Source of the DNA: Tunturiibacter empetritectus
Lineage (GTDB): Bacteria > Acidobacteriota > Terriglobia > Terriglobales > Acidobacteriaceae
Assembly: GCF_014201375.1 (NCBI RefSeq)
Contig: NZ_JACHDZ010000003.1
Span: forward strand, 186,001-250,000
Direction: 5' to 3'
DNA length: 64,000 bases
Every line of letters starts with the position of its first letter. The first letter of the stretch is position 1. Of this stretch, positions 43,024 through 51,947 are shown piece after piece. A program made the translations under genes and the position numbers. The notes below the pieces were generated by a model that saw only the letters and a list, made by a program, of their open reading frames with translations, did not search any database and was not told the origin of the DNA.

Positions 43024-44115
43024 CTAGGGGGATGTGTTGTAGTTACGTCCCTTCCAGAAGACGTTTTTCTTGAAGTGATGACGCCTGACGCTGCGCAAAA
43101 GCAGATAGATGAAGAATGGAACTCCCAGGATAGAGATTGCTATGTCGAATGCTGGAAAGTTGGAGCGTGCAACGCGGGAGTAGAAGCGCCACAGCGTCCT
43201 GACCCAGATGAGAAGGATAACGTTTCTCTGCCACGGCTGCAGCCAGTAGAGGCCAAACGCCGCGACGGGCAGGCCGAAGAAGAGAAGGACGTCGAGGACG
43301 CGCCAGAGGGCAAGAGCGACGGGTTTTGGGAAGAGGAGGACGAGGTTTTTCGTCCAGCCTTCGATCATCTCGGAAGTGGTCCAGTACATTCGCGTGGCGA
43401 GTGCCTCGGGGGCGTAGCGGAAGCGGATGGTGCGGGAGCCTCGCTTGATGTTCTCGGCCAGTGCGACATCCTCGAGAATGCTCTTGCCGACGACGCGATG
43501 TCCGCCGACGGAGAAGTAAGCCTCGCGTTCGACGAGGAGGAACTGGCCGTTGGCGGCGGCGAGGCGGCTGGCTGGATCGTTGACCTGCTTGGAAGGGTAG
43601 ACCGAGGCTAGTTCCGAGAAGACCAGCGGCATGACGGCGTGCTGCCAGAAGCCGGTCACGATCTGGCGCGGGGAATAGGAGAGCAGAGCCGCGTTGTGGC
43701 GATCGGCTTCGCGGAGGGAGCGGGAGATGTCGTTGGTCTCGTGGAGGGTGTCTGCGTCTGTGAAGAGGAAGTATCTGCCGCGTGCGGCCTGTGCGCCGGC
43801 CCAGCAGGCGTTGGTCTTGCCGGTGAATCCTCCGTTGGGGCCGAGATCGAGGGGCGGCGCGTCGAGGACGAGGATTCCTGCGTGACTGGCGGCAGCTTCG
43901 GTAGCGATGTTGCGTGTGTTGTCGGTTGAGTCATCGTTGACGACGATCAACTCCCACTGCTGGCCGAGGAGGAAGCCGGGCTCGGACTGGCTCAGAATGG
44001 AAGCGAGACAGGCGGGCAGCGAGCGCTGCTCGTTGCGGGCGGGAATGATGACCGAGAGTTCGAGCTCGGGTGCTTCGGTAGAATTCGGATGCTGCGCGGG
44101 GTCGGTGTCGGTCAC
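43024..44115 (-). CDS. Membrane glycosyltransferase family 2 (HpnB-like)
   Basis: A 363-residue enzyme with a GT-A domain: LSVIIPARNEQRSLPACLAS, LIVVNDDSTDNTRNI, GFTGKTNACWAGAQAARGRY, the DxD site FLFTDADTLH and KSILEDVALAENIKRG. Three to four C-terminal membrane segments follow (from ~VLDVLLFFGLPVAAFGLYW). It resembles hopanoid-associated HpnB and carotenoid/lipid GT2 enzymes. Start is GTG at 44115. A consensus TATAAT on this strand (44124-44129) ends eight bases before the GTG, so the mRNA may be nearly leaderless. Confidence 0.87.
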   Translation of the reverse strand: MTDTDPAQHPNSTEAPELELSVIIPARNEQRSLPACLASILSQSEPGFLLGQQWELIVVNDDSTDNTRNIATEAAASHAGILVLDAPPLDLGPNGGFTGKTNACWAGAQAARGRYFLFTDADTLHETNDISRSLREADRHNAALLSYSPRQIVTGFWQHAVMPLVFSELASVYPSKQVNDPASRLAAANGQFLLVEREAYFSVGGHRVVGKSILEDVALAENIKRGSRTIRFRYAPEALATRMYWTTSEMIEGWTKNLVLLFPKPVALALWRVLDVLLFFGLPVAAFGLYWLQPWQRNVILLIWVRTLWRFYSRVARSNFPAFDIAISILGVPFFIYLLLRSVRRHHFKKNVFWKGRNYNTSP

Positions 44116-44123
44116 GACTTCGT

Positions 44124-44129
44124 ATTATA
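44124..44129 (-). promoter_or_regulatory. Candidate -10 box for the GT2 gene
   Basis: A perfect TATAAT on the minus strand lies eight bases before the GTG start at 44115. A -35 match at 17-bp spacing is poor (TACGCA). The tlpA-like gene begins divergently only 30 bases away. Confidence 0.4.
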
Positions 44130-44145
44130 GGAAGTGGAGCGACTT

Positions 44146-44628
44146 GTGCGTAGATTCTTGATGAGTGCCGTGTTGGGGTCGCTGCTAGTGGCGGGGTGCG
44201 ACCGGGGCAGCCATCCCGGGAATATCGATAAACCTGCGCCGCAGTTTGTGATGGGGGACGGCAGCCGGACGGTCGATTTGAGCAAGCTGCGTGGGCGGGT
44301 GGTGGTGCTGAATCTGTGGGCGACCTGGTGCGCGCCGTGCATCGAGGAGCTGCCGAGCCTGCTGGCGTTGCAGAGGCAGATGCCGGAGCTGGCGATCGTC
44401 GCGGTGAGTATGGACCAGGACCCTGATGTGTATAAGCGGTTTCTGGTGGACCATCACGTCGACCTGCTGACTGTTCGAGACGAGGATCAGAAGGTGAATG
44501 CGCTGTATGGGACGGTGCAGATTCCTGAGACCTACGTTATCGATAAGCAAGGCGTGTTGCGGCGAAAGTTCATCGGCGCGCAGGTGTGGACCAGTCCCGA
44601 GATCACCAGCTATCTCTCGAAGATGTGA
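44146..44628 (+). CDS. TlpA/ResA-family thiol-disulfide oxidoreductase, lipoprotein
   Basis: A 160-residue exported thioredoxin-fold protein. The signal MRRFLMSAVLGSLLVAGC ends in a lipobox. The redox motif is VVLNLWATWCAPCIEELPSL (Cys pair near residues 62-65), and QIPETYVIDKQGVLRRKFIG contains the cis-proline. It probably reduces disulfides in the periplasm, e.g. for cytochrome c maturation. GTG at 44146 is chosen with GGAG six bases upstream; a GTG at 44134 would give a less typical signal. Confidence 0.92.
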   Translation: MRRFLMSAVLGSLLVAGCDRGSHPGNIDKPAPQFVMGDGSRTVDLSKLRGRVVVLNLWATWCAPCIEELPSLLALQRQMPELAIVAVSMDQDPDVYKRFLVDHHVDLLTVRDEDQKVNALYGTVQIPETYVIDKQGVLRRKFIGAQVWTSPEITSYLSKM

Positions 44629-44657
44629 GTCTGGCGGCTCGCTGATATTATCAGTTC

Positions 44658-44921
44658 ATGACACAGCTTGATGTTCTTTACCGCTATGGAGTTCCGCCGA
44701 CCGAAGCCTCCGTTGTGGCGATGGCCAAGATGCGCGAGGTGTACGGTGTTCGCCACATGGCGCTGGACGAGGCGAAGAAGACGGTGCGAATCGAATACGA
44801 TGCGACCCGTTTGACCGAGCCTGTGATCCATCAGTTGCTGCGGCGCGCTGGACTGGATATCGTAGAGACGATGCCTATGTTCACCGTACCCCCACCGCCT
44901 GAGCCTGCGGCTGCGAGCTAG
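44658..44921 (+). CDS. Small HMA-like ferredoxin-fold protein without metal-binding cysteines
   Basis: An 87-residue cytosolic protein. TQLDVLYRYGVPPTEASVVA, then MREVYGVRHMALDEAKKTVR followed by IEYDATRLTEPVIHQLLRRAG and LDIVE has the spacing of the heavy-metal-associated fold, but the CxxC is replaced by YGVPP. A proline-rich tail ends it. It follows the TlpA gene by 29 bases on the same strand and may be co-transcribed. No function can be assigned. Confidence 0.7.
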   Translation: MTQLDVLYRYGVPPTEASVVAMAKMREVYGVRHMALDEAKKTVRIEYDATRLTEPVIHQLLRRAGLDIVETMPMFTVPPPPEPAAAS

Positions 44922-44984
44922 TTGCCCGAAGACGGTTTCTCCGGTATTTTTAGGATGCTCTTGTAGTTCACTTCCCTGTTTTGC

Positions 44985-45061
44985 GCGCCCGTAGCTCAGC
45001 TGGATAGAGCATTTGGCTTCGAACCAAAGGGTCGGGAGTTCGAATCTCTCCGGGCGCACCA
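44985..45061 (+). tRNA. tRNA-Arg (anticodon TCG)
   Basis: A 77-nt cloverleaf GCGCCCG...CGGGCGCACCA with encoded CCA. Anticodon loop CTTCGAA reads TCG. The T-arm is GGGAGTTCGAATCTCTC. It differs at only six positions from the tRNA-Arg at 50571. Confidence 0.97.
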
Positions 45062-45185
45062 TTCTTTCAATTTGGCGAGGCACCACTCTGCCGTTATCTT
45101 CGAGACGGCGCCTGATGTGCCGTACGATGGTGATCGCGGCTGCGTGCTGTAGCGTCCTTATAACCTCGAATGGAGTGTGCCTTAG

Positions 45186-46427
45186 ATGTCGACTCAAAGC
45201 CGCAGGAAGTTTATGAAGTCTATGGCGACAAACGCAATCACGCTTTCGGTTGCGAAGAGCGGGATGGCGCAGTCTCGAAGTCATCGCGAGAACGAGAAGT
45301 ACGTGGTCGCCGCTTACTACTTCGGCAACTATCATCAGGACCCACGCAACGATGTTGCCCACGGCAAGGGATGGACCGAGTGGCAACTTGTAAAGGACGC
45401 CAAGCCGCGCTTTGCCGGACACAAGCAACCTAAGGTTCCGCTATGGGGCTACGGGGATGAGTCCGATCCGAAGGTCTTTGAACAGAAGATCCGTGCAGCT
45501 GCACATGCGTCGATCTCGGCCTTCATCTTCGATTGGTACTGGTATGACGACGGCCCATTTTTGCAAGGCGCTCTTGAAGGGGGGTATCTACGCGCGACCA
45601 ACCGTGCGGATGTTGAGTTTGCCATTATGTGGGCGAATCATGACTGGTTCGATTTGCATCCTGCGAAGTTGACGGCTCCGCCACACCTTCAATTTCCAGG
45701 GGAGGTCACTACTGCCACGTTCGACAAGATGACAACCCACATCGTCGATGCCTACTTCAGCCAGGACAGTTATCTCAAGGTCGATGGGTGTCCCTACTTT
45801 TCCATCTACGAGCTGTATCGATTTGTTCTCGGGATGGGTGGGGTTGAGAAAGCAGCAGCAACCCTGCAACAGTTTCGCGAGAAGGTGAAGGCAGCGGGGT
45901 TCCGCGACCTGCATCTGAATGCGGTCACATGGGGTGTTCAGCTTTTACCGGGTCAGACGGAGGTGACAGATCTGAAGGATCTGCTTGCGCGTTTGAACGT
46001 CGATAGCACAACCTCGTATGTGTGGATCCATCACGCGCAGCTGGCAAAGTTTCCTGCCTCTGAGTATCAGGATCTGGCTTCGGCTTATGATGTCTATCGA
46101 GCTACTGCTTCCGCCAAGCTGGGCAAACCCTATTACCCGAATGTTTCCATGGGATGGGACTCGTCGCCCCGGGCATGTCAATCGGACATCTACACTCAAT
46201 CGTCGTATCCCTTTATGCCTGTAGTGCAAGGAAACACGCCACAACGATTTGGCGAGGCACTCCGCTCTGCGAAGCAGTTTCTCGACAACTCTCCTGACCT
46301 CAAAACCAAGCTGCTTACCGTAAACTCGTGGAACGAATGGACTGAAGGAAGCTATTTGGAGCCGGACACGGAACACAAATACGCCTACCTCGATGAGATC
46401 CGTGCAGCGTTCGGCAAGAAGGCTTAA
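45186..46427 (+). CDS. Tat-exported WbsX / GH99-like glycan enzyme
   Basis: A 413-residue protein. The twin-arginine signal is SRRKFMKSMATNAITLSVAK at the start. The catalytic-type barrel opens with VVAAYYFGNYHQDP, GKGWTEWQLVKDAKPRF, KVPLWGYGDESDP and FIFDWYWYDDGPFLQ, and ends NSWNEWTEGSYLEPD, all typical of the WbsX/glyco_hydrolase_99-like family (PF14307) found with O-antigen and polysaccharide genes. A role in periplasmic glycan cleavage is inferred. ATG at 45186, between tRNA-Arg and the paoCBA genes. Confidence 0.87.
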   Translation: MSTQSRRKFMKSMATNAITLSVAKSGMAQSRSHRENEKYVVAAYYFGNYHQDPRNDVAHGKGWTEWQLVKDAKPRFAGHKQPKVPLWGYGDESDPKVFEQKIRAAAHASISAFIFDWYWYDDGPFLQGALEGGYLRATNRADVEFAIMWANHDWFDLHPAKLTAPPHLQFPGEVTTATFDKMTTHIVDAYFSQDSYLKVDGCPYFSIYELYRFVLGMGGVEKAAATLQQFREKVKAAGFRDLHLNAVTWGVQLLPGQTEVTDLKDLLARLNVDSTTSYVWIHHAQLAKFPASEYQDLASAYDVYRATASAKLGKPYYPNVSMGWDSSPRACQSDIYTQSSYPFMPVVQGNTPQRFGEALRSAKQFLDNSPDLKTKLLTVNSWNEWTEGSYLEPDTEHKYAYLDEIRAAFGKKA

Positions 46428-46465
46428 TCAGCTGCAGGAACGGCCATTCCGCGAGTAAAGTCCGA

Positions 46466-48718
46466 CTAAGCAAGATGCGTGGTTCTGTTGGCCGGGACGA
46501 GTAAGTCCTCGATACGCACCGGGAGATCGCGGACCCGGACACCCGTCGCGTGATAAACCGCATTAGTAATGGCCGAGGCGATTCCAGCCAGCCCAATCTC
46601 TCCGACACCTCGCGCGCCAAGAGCGTTGAGCTGATAGTCCGGATAGTCGAGGAAGGTGACATCGATCTCCGGCGTATCCGCGTTCACGGCAACGACATAG
46701 TCGGCGAGGTTGTTGTTGATCGGAGCACCCGAACGTGGGTCGTACATCGTCTCTTCGAACAACGCCATACCGACACCCATCACCACGGCACCTTCGATCT
46801 GATTGCGGGCGGGCCGCGGATTCAAGATGCGGCCGGCGTCGATGACCGTAACGACACGGCTGACGCGAAGGCGCGCGATCTCCGGCTGCCAGGTCACCTC
46901 GGCAAACTGTGCACCGTAGGAGTGGAACGAGACCTTAGGCTTTGCGGCTCCAAAGGTACTGTCAGACTTGCCTGTGCCAGAGACCGAGTTGACTTTGGCG
47001 ATCCTTAGAATCTCCGCCATCGGCACTGCACCTTGTTGCTGTCCCTTCAGGCGCACCGTTCCGTCAACAAGTTCGAGGTCCTCCGGTTTCTTGCCTTTGA
47101 AGGGCGATCCGTCGGACTTGATCGCTGCGAGCACGAGGGCTTTGCCTGCGTTCTGCGACGCCGCAAGGACTGCCGGTGTCATGGACGCGGTGACCCACGA
47201 GCCGCCAGAGATGGGTCCTGGTGGAAGCGAGGAGTCGCCCAGCACAACATCGACTCGGTTGACTGGAATTCCCGTCTCGTGGCTGACCACCTGAGCCATG
47301 ACGGTATAGGTTCCTCCGCCGATGTCCTGCGTGCCACAGGCGACACGCGCCGAGCCGTCCTGAAGAAGTTCGACCGTCGCCTCGGTCTCGATTCGCGCCG
47401 CCAGCCACGAGCATGCTGCCATACCCCAGCCGAGCGTCAGGCCGTCGCGCTTCATCGAGCCGATCTCCGGAGTGCGCTTCGCCCAGCCAAACTTCTCTGA
47501 CCCGACCGTCAGACACTCCTTCATGTGACGGGAGGAGAATGGAATATTCAGGCTCTCGTCCAGCGCCGGCTCGTTCTTCAAACGCAGTTGGACGGGATCC
47601 ATCTTCAGTGCGATCGCAAGCTCATCCATCGCTGATTCCAACGCGAACAGACCCGGCACTGCGCCAGGTCCACGCATCGCCGTTGGGTTGCCGACGTTAC
47701 GGCGAACCAGGCCTCCGGTCACCAGCAGGTTCGGAGTGCTGTAGAGGAATGGCGTGATCTCACCGCAACCTTCGTTGTAGTCATCAAGCATCGACGTGTG
47801 GTTGACGTAATCCTGTTGTACTGCTGTCAGCTTTCCATCGGCGTCGGCCGCAAGCTGGATTCGTTGATCGATTGCGGGTCTGTGGCCTACGCTCTCGAAC
47901 ATCATCTGGCGGCTGACCACCAGCTTTACGGGGCGCCCGAGATTGCGCGCACAGGCAGCGGCCAGTAGTCCATGGGGCCACGGCCACAGCTTGCCGCCGA
48001 ATCCCGATCCCAGGAACCGAGTGATCACCTGAACCTGTTCGGTAGGAACGCCCAACATCTGCGCCATCACATCGCGATGGTTCACAACCGCCTGCGACGT
48101 CTCATACAGCGTATATTTCTTCCCGTCGAAGACGGCAACAGAGGCATGCAACTCAATCGGGTTGTGGGTCTCGACCGGAATCCTGTAGACCGCATCAACC
48201 TTCACCTTCGCCGCCTGCAACGCCGCCGCCGTATCTCCACGCTTGCTCTTCTCGTCAGGCTTGTCGGTCGTGAGCGGAGTTCCGAGCAGCTTCTCGCCGG
48301 TATCCGGCTTCTCTTTGTTGTAGGTCACCTTCACGCTCTCGGCCGCCGCCCGTGCCTGTTCGACGGTCTGCGCTACGGCGACGGCGACGTACTGGCCGTA
48401 ATAACGAATCGTGTCGTCCTCAAGCGGAGGGCGCTTCTCATCCAGGATGAGCGTGAAGCCGGTTGACGGGGGCACACGATAGAGCTTCCCGATGTTCTCT
48501 CGATGGTAGACAGCGACGACACCGGGCATCTTCTCCGCTCCGGCTGTGTCCAGGTGCGCGATGGTTCCATTTGAGATAGTTGCACAAACTGGCCATGCGT
48601 AGAGCAGACCCGGAAAATGATGGTCTGAAGCATACATCGCCGAGCCACTCACCTTGAGCGGGCCATCGATCCGGGGCGTTGCGACGCCAATCACCTTCGA
48701 CTCCGTTACCTGGTCCAT
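46466..48718 (-). CDS. paoC: Aldehyde oxidoreductase molybdenum subunit
   Basis: A 750-residue xanthine-oxidase-family large subunit carrying the molybdopterin cytosine dinucleotide cofactor. The N-terminal domain has KVIGVATPRIDGPLKVSGSA and YASDHHFPGLLYAW; cofactor contacts are GSGFGGKLWPWPHGLLAA and MRGPGAVPGLFALESAMDE. The catalytic Glu is in GARGVGEIGLAGI (near residue 705). It completes a PaoABC-type periplasmic enzyme that oxidises aromatic and other aldehydes to acids. The start lies ten bases after paoB; the chaperone PaoD is not in the window. Confidence 0.94.
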   Translation of the reverse strand: MDQVTESKVIGVATPRIDGPLKVSGSAMYASDHHFPGLLYAWPVCATISNGTIAHLDTAGAEKMPGVVAVYHRENIGKLYRVPPSTGFTLILDEKRPPLEDDTIRYYGQYVAVAVAQTVEQARAAAESVKVTYNKEKPDTGEKLLGTPLTTDKPDEKSKRGDTAAALQAAKVKVDAVYRIPVETHNPIELHASVAVFDGKKYTLYETSQAVVNHRDVMAQMLGVPTEQVQVITRFLGSGFGGKLWPWPHGLLAAACARNLGRPVKLVVSRQMMFESVGHRPAIDQRIQLAADADGKLTAVQQDYVNHTSMLDDYNEGCGEITPFLYSTPNLLVTGGLVRRNVGNPTAMRGPGAVPGLFALESAMDELAIALKMDPVQLRLKNEPALDESLNIPFSSRHMKECLTVGSEKFGWAKRTPEIGSMKRDGLTLGWGMAACSWLAARIETEATVELLQDGSARVACGTQDIGGGTYTVMAQVVSHETGIPVNRVDVVLGDSSLPPGPISGGSWVTASMTPAVLAASQNAGKALVLAAIKSDGSPFKGKKPEDLELVDGTVRLKGQQQGAVPMAEILRIAKVNSVSGTGKSDSTFGAAKPKVSFHSYGAQFAEVTWQPEIARLRVSRVVTVIDAGRILNPRPARNQIEGAVVMGVGMALFEETMYDPRSGAPINNNLADYVVAVNADTPEIDVTFLDYPDYQLNALGARGVGEIGLAGIASAITNAVYHATGVRVRDLPVRIEDLLVPANRTTHLA

Positions 48719-48728
48719 CGTCGTCTCC

Positions 48729-49736
48729 TTAGGCGCTTTGGCTCGCCTGTCCCATCGCGTGCGTCAGGCAGCGCTTTGCCAGCTCTACTTTGAATCCGTT
48801 CTGGCTCTGAGGTTTTGCACCGTGAAGTGCAGCCTCTGCTGCGGTCCGGAAGGTGGCAGAGCTCGCAGCCCTTCCGAGAAGAGCTTTCTCTGCTTCTAGA
48901 GAGCGCCACGGCTTCGTTCCAACCCCACCCATCGCAACGCGAATGAACTCGATCTTGCCGCTTGCATCCTGCTTGATCACAATCGCCGCCGAGGCCAGCG
49001 CGAACTCATAGGAGGCACGATCGCGCAGCTTCAAGTACACGCTCTTTGCGCCAGCCGGCATCTTGGGCAGCGTAATATGTGTCACCAGATCGCCCGGCTC
49101 CAACACAGTCTCACGCTGCGGAGTAGCTCCCGGAACGACGTAGAACTCCGCTACCGGCACAGCCCGCTGGCCCTTCACTCCCTCGATATGAACCACGGCA
49201 TCGAGCGCCATCAACGCGACGTTCTGGTCGGAGGGGTTGGTCGCGATGCAGTGCTCGCTTGTCCCCAGGATCGCAAGCATGCGGTTGTAGCCACCGATAG
49301 CAGAGCAGCCTGAACCCGGCTCCCGCTTGTTACATCCCGTCGCCGTATCCCTGTAGTAGACGCAGCGTGTCTTCTGAAGCAGGTTGCCGCCCGTTGTCGC
49401 CATGTTGCGCAACTGCGGCGAGGCACCGGCCAGCAGCGCCTGTGACAGAACCGCATACTGCTCCTTCACGGTCGCATCCTGGGCCACGTCTGCGTTTCGC
49501 GCAAGAGCTCCGATCTTCAGCCCACCGTCGGCAGTCTTCTCGATCTGGTCAAGCGGCAGACCGTTGATGTCCACCAATCGGTTCGGTCGCTCTACGTTCA
49601 GCTTCATGTAGTCGATCAGGTTGGTTCCACCCGCGATGAATCGCACCTCTGCGCCATTCTGCGCCGTGGAGGACTTCGCCTGAGCCTTCACTGCCTCCGG
49701 GATCGTCTGCGCGGTTACCAGTTCGAAGAGTTCCAT
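48729..49736 (-). CDS. paoB: Aldehyde oxidoreductase FAD / 4Fe-4S subunit
   Basis: A 335-residue FAD-binding protein of the CO-dehydrogenase medium-chain family. FAD contacts are FIAGGTNLIDYMKLNVERP and TTGGNLLQKTRCVYYRDT. The Cys-rich insert RCVYYRDTATGCNKREPGSG followed by Cys matches the extra [4Fe-4S] site of E. coli PaoB, not found in xanthine dehydrogenase FAD subunits. ATG at 49736, 14 bases after paoA. Confidence 0.94.
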   Translation of the reverse strand: MELFELVTAQTIPEAVKAQAKSSTAQNGAEVRFIAGGTNLIDYMKLNVERPNRLVDINGLPLDQIEKTADGGLKIGALARNADVAQDATVKEQYAVLSQALLAGASPQLRNMATTGGNLLQKTRCVYYRDTATGCNKREPGSGCSAIGGYNRMLAILGTSEHCIATNPSDQNVALMALDAVVHIEGVKGQRAVPVAEFYVVPGATPQRETVLEPGDLVTHITLPKMPAGAKSVYLKLRDRASYEFALASAAIVIKQDASGKIEFIRVAMGGVGTKPWRSLEAEKALLGRAASSATFRTAAEAALHGAKPQSQNGFKVELAKRCLTHAMGQASQSA

Positions 49737-49750
49737 CGCCCGATCTCCTC

Positions 49751-50404
49751 CTATGCCATTCGTCGAACTGCCTGGACTGCCGCAACGATGTTGGGGTACG
49801 CTCCGCAGCGGCAGATATTGCCGCTCATCGCCTCCTTCACATCGCTATCCAGTGTGCCCCATGGCTCCTTCACCATGGCGACGGCGGACATGATCTGTCC
49901 GGAGGTGCAATATCCGCACTGAAAACCGTCGTGCTCCACAAACGCCTCCTGCATGGGGTGCAGATGGCCGGGTTGGCCAAGGCCTTCGATAGTGGTGATC
50001 TCGACGTTTTGCTGCATGCCCGCAAAGGTAAGACAGCTGTTCACGCGCCGGCCATTGATATGCACGGTGCACGCGCCGCATTGCCCGTGGTCGCAACCTT
50101 TTTTAGTGCCGGTGAGATGCAGCGTCTCGCGCAGGGTGTCCAGCAGCGTCGCACGGGGATCGATCTGAACCGAATGCGACTGGCCGTTCACCTTCAGAGT
50201 CACGGGCATGGTTCCGGTGATCGCCTGAGCTTGAGGAACTGTTCGCTCCTGCGTCTCTGCTATCGCAGCAGAGACGGCCAGCGGAGTGACTGCTGTCGCC
50301 GCCGTGGCCACACCCGCGGCTCCCATGTGGGACAGAAAGGATCTGCGGCTCAGCTTGCCTAAAGAAGATGCCGGTTCTTTTGTGTCTCTCTCATTAATGG
50401 CCAA
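49751..50404 (-). CDS. paoA: Aldehyde oxidoreductase 2Fe-2S subunit, Tat-exported
   Basis: A 217-residue iron-sulfur protein. The Tat signal is LSRRSFLSHMGAAGVATAAT (residues ~18-40), directing the assembled complex to the periplasm. The plant-type cluster is GCDHGQCGACTVHINGRRVN; the second cluster uses FQCGYCTSGQI and GNICRCGAYPN. Its start is a TTG at 50404 after GGAGG; no ATG exists in frame nearby. It is first of the paoABC operon. Confidence 0.95.
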   Translation of the reverse strand: MAINERDTKEPASSLGKLSRRSFLSHMGAAGVATAATAVTPLAVSAAIAETQERTVPQAQAITGTMPVTLKVNGQSHSVQIDPRATLLDTLRETLHLTGTKKGCDHGQCGACTVHINGRRVNSCLTFAGMQQNVEITTIEGLGQPGHLHPMQEAFVEHDGFQCGYCTSGQIMSAVAMVKEPWGTLDSDVKEAMSGNICRCGAYPNIVAAVQAVRRMA

Positions 50405-50570
50405 GCTCCACCTCCGGACACGCGCGCTTCAAACATACGAAGTTACGTTCATAATACGGCGACATCTCAACCACAACCAACTTCTCCCGACATTCTCTTA
50501 GGTACTGCGCCCGGCTTGCCGCAGCGAGCGAAATCCTATATCTTTAAAAGGTTGCAACCCCACGCAATGT

Positions 50571-50647
50571 GCGCCCGTAGCTCAGTTGGATAGAGCATTT
50601 GGCTACGAACCAAAGGGTCGGAGGTTCGAATCCTTCCGGGCGCACCA
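50571..50647 (+). tRNA. tRNA-Arg (anticodon ACG)
   Basis: A 77-nt cloverleaf with encoded CCA. The anticodon loop CTACGAA reads ACG, which A34-to-inosine editing would let read CGU/CGC/CGA. It matches the tRNA-Arg(TCG) at 44985 except at six positions, four of them paired changes in the T-stem. Confidence 0.97.
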
Positions 50648-50716
50648 TACAAGCTCAAAATTCAACCTTGTGCATTGCCGCAGACACGAATTCTCCTGTG
50701 GTTAACTTGCTTTGTC

Positions 50717-51097
50717 TTAGTCGAATCGACTGAGACGTTTGTACTCGTCGCGAACGAGCACGAGGATCAGTCCAAAGATGACGCCGAGGGTGTCTATCAT
50801 AACGTCTGACCACTCCAACGGATTGTTGTAGATAACGTGCTCCAGAAACTCCAGAAGATATCCGAAGCAGACGACCATCGCGGCCAGGGCGAATCGAGAC
50901 CAAAGCGAGATTACGCTGCTGACCAGCAGAAGAGTCAAGGTAAAAAAGGCGAGCACATGGCCCACGCGATGGTAGTGCCCGGTTGTGTGTAGCAGAAGCT
51001 TGTCGTGATTGGGCAGGAAGGACAGGACGCCAAGCAACACCATCGAGACGCAACCCAGAACAATGACTGCGGAGCGGCGCTTACGTTCTTCCAACAT
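50717..51097 (-). CDS. VanZ-like family membrane protein
   Basis: A 126-residue protein with four predicted helices. VLGVLSFLPNH, RVGHVLAFFTLTLLL, CFGYLLEFLEHVIY and DVMIDTLGVIFGLILVLV match the VanZ-like pattern (xxHxxxF ... E ... D/NxxG). Cellular role unknown outside teicoplanin resistance. It follows the GNAT gene (start 51822) by 20 bases on the minus strand. Confidence 0.85.
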   Translation of the reverse strand: MLEERKRRSAVIVLGCVSMVLLGVLSFLPNHDKLLLHTTGHYHRVGHVLAFFTLTLLLVSSVISLWSRFALAAMVVCFGYLLEFLEHVIYNNPLEWSDVMIDTLGVIFGLILVLVRDEYKRLSRFD

Positions 51098-51117
51098 ATC
51101 CTGATGGTCTCATTCCT

Positions 51118-51822
51118 CTACCCTTTGCGCGAAATACGATGAAGCAGGACTCTGCGGGCCTCGACGAATCCCATTCGAAGGTAGAGCTGGATGGCGCGAT
51201 CGTTGCCGGCGCTGACGTGGAGCCAAGAGACCAGACCGTCGCGACGATGCCTTCTTACAAGATGCCAGATTAGATTTTCGGCATAGCCCTTGCCACGGTG
51301 GTCGGGGTGTGTGCAGATTCCGCTGATCTCAGGATAGCTCTTCGCAGGGCCGTCGAGTTTGAGTCGCTCGCCGCCCATCGCAATGAGTTGGCCTTCAGAC
51401 CGCACCCCGAAGTATGAGCCCATCTCGCAGGTTCTGCTGCGAAAGAAGCCCGGAAATGCGAGGTCAGTGAGGGATACCATCTCGGGTGCCTCCCGGTTTG
51501 AGAGCGAGACGATCTCGACCGTCGCGGCAGGCGGCTCGATCTGCGCGGGAAGGACCATCTGGAGACACTCGAGCGTCTGTTCGAAGACGAGTTGCGTCGG
51601 ATGGGGGTAGCTTTCGCCCGCAATCCAGACCGATTCGCCCGGCACCAGAAGAGAGTGAAGTTGCAGGAGTGCCGCTTCAGTCGGGGAGGCCACAGCGGCA
51701 AAGGGCGCGACATCCGGAGGATAGCGGCAGCCTTCCCCGGCTGAAATCGCGAAGTGCCGGTGCTTCGTGTGGAGGGCGGTCCAAACCGGATTTGCGAAGA
51801 GACTCTCGGGCAGATCGAACAT
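51118..51822 (-). CDS. GNAT (FR47-like) acetyltransferase
   Basis: A 234-residue protein. The N-terminal half (residues ~1-110) is a divergent GNAT-like lobe (VWTALHTKHRHFAISAG). The C-terminal lobe carries EISGICTHPDHRGKGYAENL with the acetyl-CoA loop (RGKGYA) and VSAGNDRAIQLYLRMGFVEA. The family is found as FR47 or GNAT acting on amino acids or peptides; substrate unknown. Divergent from the FTR1 fusion gene. Confidence 0.85.
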   Translation of the reverse strand: MFDLPESLFANPVWTALHTKHRHFAISAGEGCRYPPDVAPFAAVASPTEAALLQLHSLLVPGESVWIAGESYPHPTQLVFEQTLECLQMVLPAQIEPPAATVEIVSLSNREAPEMVSLTDLAFPGFFRSRTCEMGSYFGVRSEGQLIAMGGERLKLDGPAKSYPEISGICTHPDHRGKGYAENLIWHLVRRHRRDGLVSWLHVSAGNDRAIQLYLRMGFVEARRVLLHRISRKG

Positions 51823-51947
51823 TCTTATAGAGAATACGGCGTTCCACAGTTTCGACTGTATCTCCAGAGAGCCGGCGAGTGCGGGGGGCTTTCCCTGCGA
51901 TTGTTACTGGCCCAAGAGAATCCCGGCTGATAATCGAGCGTCTTCGA

